Shown: positions 57,137 to 64,000 of the stretch, piece after piece
Layout: the number at the start of each line of letters is the position of its first letter
How positions within the stretch are numbered: the first letter of the stretch is position 1
NCBI GenBank assembly: GCA_001792895.1
Contig: MARA01000065.1
Location: 1 to 64,000, forward strand
DNA: 64,000 nt
Source: Lentinus brumalis
Taxonomy: Eukaryota; Basidiomycota; Agaricomycetes; Polyporales; Polyporaceae
Direction of reading: 5' to 3'
Notes under the pieces: generated by a model
What the model saw: only the letters and a program-made list of their open reading frames with translations
The model's database searches: none
What the model was told of the DNA's origin: nothing
Translations under genes and position numbers: made by a program

Positions 57137-58155
57137 ATGATGGGCAGCGCGCGCCGCTGCACGCGTACCGTCGCATCCGCCGCCTCGTCTTGCCATCTCC
57201 ACGAACCTCCATGTCCAGCAGACACCCGCCGCCATCCACGAAGTCCCGACGCGTTCCCCGACGCTCAGATACGCCCGGAGTCGTACGAATTGTCGAGAAC
57301 GCGGTCAACGTCGCGCTGACTCAGCGCACGCCGACTCGACGTCAGCCCAGACGACGTGCGACGCAGCGCAACAAGCCAGCAGCCCCACCGACGACGTCCC
57401 CAACGCGCGCGACGAATTCCGACCGAGTACAAGTTGGTCGGGACCGGCGCTCACTGCGTCGTCCCGAGCCCGACTCGAGACCGCCGTTGAGGAGCCCACT
57501 GTTCCCCTCCCCTGCACTTCTAATCTATTTTCGCACCTACCTATGACATCCTGAATCACGTAGATATAGTTCTCGTTCTCGTAGTGCCTACGTACCATAG
57601 GGTCCGTACACAATTCGTCCCATTCCCCGACGCGCCCTCGTGATCGCGACTCGCTTAGCTTCTCCATTTAGCGCTCTTACTGTAGATCTGTTTTCCTTAT
57701 TTCGAGCTCTTTCTCCCCTTCCCAACATACTCGCGACAGCTTCAACGAGTTAATATGTCAGCCAAGAGAGTACGCATGTATATAAAGACTACGAGTAGCA
57801 AGTGTTAACAAGTTTCCGTTCCCCCGTTTAGACCGCGCGACCACTAGCTCGACCTCGACTCTCGACTTTGTCTCTTGACTTCGCTCTTCTCGTCTCGACG
57901 TCTCGACTCCCTCCGTCATCTTCCGCTCCTGTCCAACCCAACGCATGACCCACTGAACGCGTCAGAACGCGTTCAATTTGACTTCTACGCTACTCACAAG
58001 TCTACTCGACGTCCCTCTCCACTCCTCCCTTCCTCCACACTCCTCCCTTCCTCCACACTCCTCCTTCTCTCTCTCACTTCCCTCGACCCCCTGGTGCACG
58101 CCCGGACGACTCTTGCACCTTCGGACCGACGCACGCATTGTGTGTTCAGGTCTAT
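57137..58155 (+). repeat. LTR-like repeat, copy 2 (plus orientation)
   Basis: Inverted relative to the copy at 52,640-53,640. It starts TGATGGGCAGCGCGCGCC, holds the same ordered words, a TATA-like TGTATATAAAG (57,777-57,787), GTTAACAAGTTT, a CT-rich stretch with a short tandem TCCTCCCTTCCTCCACAC repeat (58,020-58,065) and GGACCGACGCACGC. It ends about 58,155. The pair encloses alpha2 and the P450-5 fossil. Confidence 0.6.
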
Positions 58156-58324
58156 CTCCCAGTACGAGAAGTTCATTGAGCAGGAGTTCGAGAACATCGT
58201 CCGCTTCCTGGAGCACATCGGCCTCGACTTCCTTGTCTACGGCGAGCCTGAGCGTAACGACATGGTCCAGTACCTCGGCGAGCAGCTCGACGGCTTCGTC
58301 TTCACCCAGAACGCTTGGGTCTAG
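58156..58324 (+). CDS. Short hypothetical coding segment after the LTR-like copy
   Basis: A likely acceptor TTCAG at about 58,150 precedes an open frame of about 55 codons ([35 protein letters not shown]), ending at 58,324. Composition is acidic and protein-like, with third-position GC bias as in real genes nearby. The upstream exon would lie inside the LTR-like repeat. Could be a chimeric transcript or a small conserved gene tail. No family recognised. Confidence 0.3.
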
Positions 58325-58541
58325 AGCTACGGCTCTCGGTGAGTGATTAGAATGTCCGCTGTGGAGCAAATCTCTAAGGTCATGATGCACGGCTCCGTCT
58401 TCTACTTAGTGGCAGACCCTACGAGTACACGGGAGTATTGAACTCCGAGTGACGATATAAAAGCTTTCAAGCCTTCTGCCTTCTGCTCCATAGCATGCCC
58501 AGACAACCCAGCGTCAGACAGCCTAGAGGGCACGCCCCTTC

Positions 58542-60227
58542 TCACACGTCCTTGGAATCCTCTGGCAACGGATCTGCATCCTCGGCGGAGTACCCAGAGG
58601 TTGCGCTCACCAGTTCCGAGAGAGTCCCGCAGGGGCGGCTCGGAAGCCCGCTGGCGAACATGATAGAGAGGTTCCCCGCTGAATGCTCTTTGGACGACTT
58701 CTCGTGGAGAGATTTCTCGACCGCACATACAATAATGACGAGGGTCGGATACATGCCCTTCGTAGACAGCTGAACGTGAGCGACAGCTACGCCTTATGCG
58801 GACGGACAAAGTTGAGTACTCACGATTAGCGGAACAGTGCATGCCTGCATCACGTAGTAAAAGACGTTCTGAAACGCGGAGTCTACGAGCACGGGGGCCA
58901 CGAAGGTGAGTTCGTATGAAACAATGAAGACCTGCGTGTTATGGCCGTTAGATGCGACGGCGGTCTGACTCTAGTATGGAGTCAAGATGCTCACCCAGAG
59001 GGCACAGTAAAGCAGCCCGCACTCGATCAGGAGCGCAAGGGTTCGCCCCACTTGCATGCGCTGGAGGATCCTTTGAGATACGTCATGATGATGCGACGGT
59101 GCTCCCTGCGCGCAGTATCGCCCGAGACGTAAGTTTATACGCGTGCTTGTCCGCAGGAGATCAGAGCGCACCAGGCACGGTAGGCGATCAGCGTGGTCGC
59201 AATGATATTTGTCAGGAGAGAAGATAGCCCAGCGGCGATGCCCCACGGATCTCCACTGAACATGGTGCCTGATGTATCGGATATTGTTGCGGATACGGTC
59301 ACCGGTGTGATGACACTGGGGTTTGCGGGGAATGCTTGAACGTTACAAGCATCGCTTGTATCGATGATGCCCGTTACTGCTGGAGATTTCAGGGCGTACG
59401 AGGAGGAGAGAAAATAGGTTATGCGTACTTGCGGTAAGCAAGATCATGAATACGCAGGTCGAGTGGACAACCCGATTGTTTGGCCAAAGGACCCACGCAC
59501 GCCACCAGACAACTGAGTCGCCGATAATAACCTATTTAACAGACACGATGAGACATGGGGAAACCACTGGCGAGGTGAAGCACTCACGTTTACCGTCAGC
59601 GCAGCGGTACCTATGCAACCATGGATGTTATCTGCTGTGAAACTGTACCGCTGGGTTCCCCGAACCTGCTGACAACGCGCTGGCATCTCGTAGAGTCCCT
59701 CGGTCAAGGGGACCATGCACTGCGACATGATTTCATCCATCAGGCCGCGACTTCCCCATGTGAGGTTTCGCACGTCGGTGTAGGCTTCTGCTGCGGCCAC
59801 GAGAGTTACAATCCAGTATGCCACTGACGACGTCCACATGAGGACTATAGCCAGGAGCATGATTGCGGTAGCCATGCGCTTGACTTCCTTCGAGCTTTAG
59901 CAGGTTAGCGTTGTCGCACGCCAGACTGTGCAAGTTGCACGGACAAGAGAATATAGGCTGCGACCGCAGCAAGGACAGTGAACAAGCCTTGGGCGATACT
60001 AGTCAGCTCGGCTGTCGTGACTGCGTTGGTTGGGACGCACCGAAGAACAACGTCGATAGAGCCACCTTGATCATGCTTGGCTTCAAAAAGGACTCCTCGA
60101 ACCTGATTGCCAGCGCAATGTCGTCTTCAATCACGAACAGAGCCTGTGTCAGGTTCGCCAGGAAGGCCAGCGACACATTCGTGTAGGTGGCCACATCTCG
60201 ATACGCTACACCTGAGCTAGAATCCAT
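58542..60227 (-). CDS. Alpha-type 7TM-like membrane protein (alpha3), one frame break
   Basis: The start is ATG 60,227 (MDSSSGVAYRDVATYTNVSL). Exons: MIKVALSTLFFG; LFTVLAAVAAYILL; MATAIMLLAIVLMWTSSVAY with YWIVTLVAAAEAYTDV and GCIGTAALTVNV; VVWWRAWVLWPNNRVVHSTC; GDPWGIAAGLSSLLTNIIAT to IAYRAW; EHRRIIMTYLKGSS then QVGRTLALLIECGLLYCALW; FQNVFYYVMQACTVPLI; GMYPTLVIIVCAVEKSLHEK and a tail ending at 58,542. Between KGSS and the following Arg-rich residues (about 59,080) one base is missing relative to alpha1 and alpha2 (TCCTCCAGCGC against TCCTCCCGGCG), shifting the frame. Either a recent pseudogene or a sequencing gap. Confidence 0.7.
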
Positions 60228-61309
60228 GTGAGGGGAGTGAGAATGTGTGGAGGAGGAGGCAAAACGTTGCGTGCGATTTCTCTGAAGATACAGGGTCGTG
60301 AATCTAAGGAAATCAACGCACAAAACCCGTCAGCAGTGGAGCTGACTGCGATCTGGAGAACGTGACGATGCAGCACACGCGACGGTATGTTCTGGCTCCC
60401 ACAAGACGTCCCGCGTGCCCCTACAGCAACCGAAGAGAGGGACAGCCATAGGATAGCCTTGGAGCGGTGGAGGTAAAGCAAAGATCGCATCCGCAGCCCA
60501 CCCAGCGTTGGGTGGTTGATAGAGGGCGAAACCGGCGAGGTGAGTTGAATAGGAGCACTGTTTCTGATACTCTTAGAGTATTCGTGAATGGGAACTACGA
60601 GAACAAATAGTATTGCAGCGAATTACTCGACGTAGAAGACAACGTCGCACTGGCCGCGAACGAAGCGGAGACGAGGTTGAGCATTCTCGTCGGAGAAGCA
60701 GGTACTTACCTCGTACCTTACTGACATCCCTCTTAGAGCTCTCACAGCACAGCCAATATGACAGCCTTCTCCCTCCTGCAACTGACCAGATTCGTCTTCC
60801 GAGTGGTTTTCACCGACGGCGCAGCGAGACTCGAGGAGATACGCTGCAAGCGGACGACCTAGAGATAAAGGAGAGAAGAAATAGAATTAGGTATTGAGTT
60901 CAGCATAGCGGAACGAAGTTGTCTCTGGGGTCGTCGTTGTCGTCGTTGTCGTGGTCGTTGAGAGCGAATGGCGGTCTATCTCGAAGTCATCATAATCGGA
61001 GTTCCAACAGGAGCTTACAGTAATAAGCAAGTAATAAGCAGTGTGCATCAATTGTTCTAATGCTCTTATGCCCGAGTTTTACTTTACTTAATACTTATCT
61101 ACTGGCCCCCACCCGCGTCCTCGGCCTCGCGCTGCCATCCTCTGTACGTGCATACCATATAATACTAACACATCTCAGAATATTCACTTGCAACCTGCCC
61201 ATCTCTCAAATTCCCATCCAACTCAACATCGTTCGAAGACTCGCAAGATGGTCCGAAGTCGTGCAACTCCTTCGGGGTCTCGAAGTCCGAGTCCGCCGAG
61301 AGACTGACT
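60228..61309. other. Intergenic region, no gene called
   Basis: About 1.1 kb. Contains a short GTCGTT-rich simple repeat (about 60,928-60,962). No gene of the local families and no element ends recognised. Confidence 0.45.
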
Positions 61310-61725
61310 CTACTCTGGAGGGAAGCGCCGCGACGTGCAAAGCTTACACAGAGAAGCTCTGAGAGCATCCCCGCGCTGGCAGGTCGGAATCTCACCGTTG
61401 AACGCAATGGAAGGGCTCCCAACTCCACCGTTGACTGGCTTCTCGTAAAGCGACTTGTCGACGACGCACACGATGATGACAAGTGTCGGATACATTACCT
61501 GAGACACCGTCGTCGGTCACACCGAAGCATGTGTGAGAACAATCAACAATCCGGATGTACAGCATCTTAAACTCACGATGACTGGGATGAGACATCCGCG
61601 TACGACATAATAAAGCCTGTGCGCGAATGCGGACATTTCGAATGCCGGAAGTTTGACATACGGGAACTCGTGCACCACTATGATGACCTACGCAGGACAG
61701 CCGTTCAGTCCATTTGCCAGTATGC
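61310..61725 (-). pseudogene. Alpha-type 7TM fragment (alpha4), last two helices
   Basis: The minus strand reads FEMSAFAHRLYYVVRGCLIP, intron, then VMYPTLVIIVCVVDKSLYEK and a short tail. These are the last two exons of an alpha gene; all upstream exons are missing. The break at about 61,725 coincides with the start of the duplicated block that contains beta2, so the fragment was probably truncated by that duplication. Confidence 0.65.
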
Positions 61726-61726
61726 A

Positions 61727-63422
61727 GGAAGTACCGCATGGATGTCTGCTCAGTGCTGCAGCCAGGCCACGGTCCAACCGAAGTACAGGCCATCGAAGAC
61801 GCTACGTTCCGGATGGAAGAAGGGTGAGTGACAGGGTGCGTATCCCATACGAATCACGTACCTCGCCATCCTTCTCGCCCTCACCCATCGTACCGCCCAT
61901 CCAAAACCATCCTTACGCGCCACCGCCGACATCACTCTCTACCTTCGTCACACTCTCGGTCGGCGTCCGGAACCTGTACGCAAGGAGCGCAAGACACGGG
62001 CAGACGCCCTGGTGTTCCTCGTCAGCTCTAGAAACGCGTATATAACTGTCGCCTACGCACCAGAAGCGGTATGCCGAATCCATTGATCCATGACAGAAAC
62101 CCGTATTCCGCGAGGTTGCGCGGGCCCCAGAACGCCTCGCAAATCAGGGCCAACACCTGACCGCAATGAGGGAGAAGTCGCATGAGCATCGAGCAGATGT
62201 CATGTCGAACCGCAACCTGTGCGACCCGTACGTACCACCAGGGCGCCGAGTGGTACCACACACACCGCGACAGCTGACGACTGAATGTGTGCGGGCGAAC
62301 CGTTGTAATGTGTTTTGACGAGGTGCCGGTGTTCCCTGTGTATGAGCCGACATCTCAGTTATTGATATGCAAAGCACAGTACTCGGGACACACACCACGC
62401 CCGCTGGACAGCGAGCCAAAGCGCCAGCGCGACGATCGCCCAGAAGAGACGGGAAGTAGTGGGGTCCATCTCCAAGTCCTCTTCCACGACGTTCCACGGC
62501 AGAATCCTGGACTCCGGAGGAACAGGTTCGGGCCAGCATGCATGCTTCGTATGGACAGCGGCAGAAACTAGATCGTAGCATATGCATCTCAGCAACGATC
62601 ACGACCTGATGGAGATATAGGCGGACGTACCAAAAGTCGCGAGGAAGAGCGCGAGAATGCCGCCCTTCACGAGCTTCGCGGTTCCGCTCTTCAACAGGCT
62701 CCACATAGAAATACACACAAGGGCCTCCATCGCGACTTCCTGCCAATATCAATCCATCATTCAAACCGACTCGCGGCGCGCACACAGCCCGAGACGACTC
62801 ACCTTGGCAGACAGCGCCACCGTCCCGACGCACCGATCCATCGCGTACGTATACACCGGCCTGTAGTAGTGGAATGCATACGCGCAGTCGCTTGCATTGA
62901 TAGAACACTCCGCCATGCCGTCAAGCTGGTCCGCAATCGCGCTCATATCGCTCGCCAGACGGTGATACCTCTGCAGAGCTTTGGAAAGCACGGTGACAGC
63001 GGATGCGGCCGCGGAGATCCACCACAGAGCAATGACGGAGAGCAACTTGAACGGGACGCTGTCTCTATCCGTGCGTCCCGTCTGTCGCGAGCTATTACGA
63101 GTCTCAGGTGAGGGCTTCGCGAACCGCGAGCGGAGAACTGCGTCACGTACAACACGGAGTAGACGGCTCCGATGGCGATGGCAGTGAAGAACGCTGTAGT
63201 CGTCCGCAATATGAGCATTGAATGTGCCGCATACTAGTATATAGAGCACGCACCTAAAGAGCCAACCCGCATTATCACGTCTATCACGCTAGAACCGAGA
63301 GCGTACCACCTTGAGTAGAGCTCCTGCAGACCGTCCTTCGCGACCTTCGCGAGATCGTGTATGTACTTTGCTTGGGCCACATCCAGGGTTTCTGTGACGT
63401 GTACTCTTGCCCCGGGGCTCAT
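61727..63422. repeat. Segmental duplication of 50,337-52,108
   Basis: Sequence from TGTCTGCTCAGTGCTG (50,343 and 61,739) through the whole beta gene to its start codon is nearly identical to the eye in both places, including introns. The 50.3-kb copy has an extra ~90 bp in the 3' flank. Similarity ends at the start codon. Confidence 0.8.
61913..63422 (-). CDS. Beta-type 7TM-like membrane protein (beta2)
   Basis: The start is ATG 63,422 (MSPGARVHVTETLDVAQAKY). Exon content matches beta1: LQELYSRWYALGSSVIDVIM; AFFTAIAIGAVYSV; TDRDSVPFKLLSVIALWWIS with ITS Cys loop and CVGTVALSAK; EVAMEALVCISMWSLLKSGT to LALFLATF; VSAAVHTKHACWPEPVPPES with DPTTSRLFWAIVALALWLAV; EHRHLVKTHYNGSPAHIQSS with AVAVCVVPLGALV; VLALICEAFWGPRNLAEYGF with LSWINGFGIPLL; and GVCPCLALLAYRFRTPTESV to the stop at 61,913. 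The 54-nt introns (for example at 63,154-63,101) have identical borders in beta1. It lies directly beside the alpha4 fragment. No frame break found. Confidence 0.72.
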
Positions 63423-64000
63423 GATGGTGGATCAGAGCTTCAACAGTCGGAAATTTATTGAATCGCCATTTGATGTGGTCGAAGGGCTATAAGTTCACCG
63501 AGTTAGCACTGCGGTCTCACCGTCTCGAGCACAGTTCCGCAGCGGCAACTACGGCGTTGCCAAGGTGCGATCTTGAGGATAGTGGCAGTTGATGAGCACG
63601 AGTTCTTCCACTGCTCCCCGTACGGTACAATTCCTCTTTTAAAGGTCTTTCAACCAAGTAGCAACTTACCGACTCTATAGAACACCCACAGCGCCGCCGT
63701 GCCCGTATGCACATGCGCAGTCCTCTCAGTCGCGGGCTCTCCGAAAGTCCCATCTCTGTATCATATCCGCCGTCGATAGTGGTTGAAAGATGATTGAGTG
63801 ACCAGGTAAGCATGAATGAGTCAAGTCAGGAGACCAGCCAAGGACGTCGTCGTGGTCGAGTTGAAACACAACAGGCGGGCGGCTCATAAGTCCCTAAGCG
63901 CTCTGACTGCTTCTGGCGGTTCGGGCTCGTCGGCGGTGGTTTATTGACGTCTCTGGCAAGTCTCTGGTTGTATGTATGTGCAGTATTTATCTCCCAATGC
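63423..64000. other. Region upstream of beta2, window end
   Basis: Presumed beta2 promoter and beyond. Open frames exist but none resembles a local family or has recognisable content. Confidence 0.4.

Noticed and set aside
63517..63813. Minus-strand frame of 98 codons near the window end
   Set aside because: No similarity to local families, no clear splice or promoter context; insufficient support.

Overview
The window is nuclear DNA of a filamentous basidiomycete, most likely an Agaricomycete and plausibly a polypore. The evidence is genes cut by many ~50-60 nt GT..AG introns, a tnp2-type (Plavaka/CACTA-like) transposon, and lineage-expanded cytochrome P450s and multi-pass membrane proteins. 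There are no bacterial-style operons. The species cannot be named from sequence alone.

Layout. (1) 1.2-12.3 kb, minus strand: two tandem SNF2-like helicase genes. The downstream copy B (7.3-12.3 kb) reads through all exons; copy A (1.2-6.25 kb) carries several frame breaks. (2) 12.3-16.8 kb: a repeat-rich, nearly gene-free block with a direct repeat pair, a GC-rich minisatellite, a 126-bp foldback hairpin, an array of about 20 GAGCGG..CCGCTC palindromes, one weak hypothetical gene and a 176-bp satellite. (3) 16.8-63.4 kb: an array of P450 genes interleaved with 7TM-like membrane proteins, on both strands, in intact, frameshifted and fossil states.

The P450 gene at 23.3-34.4 kb (minus) is split by an 8,977-bp transposon (24,133-33,109) that sits exactly inside one intron, flanked by a 3-bp target duplication (AGT). 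The transposon encodes an intact 1,063-aa transposase, a divergent 242-aa coiled-coil protein and a third gene. That third gene is itself broken by a 605-bp hAT-like MITE with an 8-bp target duplication. This gives three nested layers.

The membrane proteins fall into related subtypes, called here alpha, beta and gamma, with shared motifs and shared intron positions, plus one unrelated family (delta). Beta is duplicated (50.6-52.1 and 61.9-63.4 kb), and an inverted pair of ~1-kb LTR-like sequences flanks one alpha gene and a P450 fossil. P450s and 7TM-like proteins appear to have been amplified together; whether they form a functional unit is inference. Many frame breaks are single-base losses, several in C/G runs, so assembly error is an alternative to pseudogenisation.
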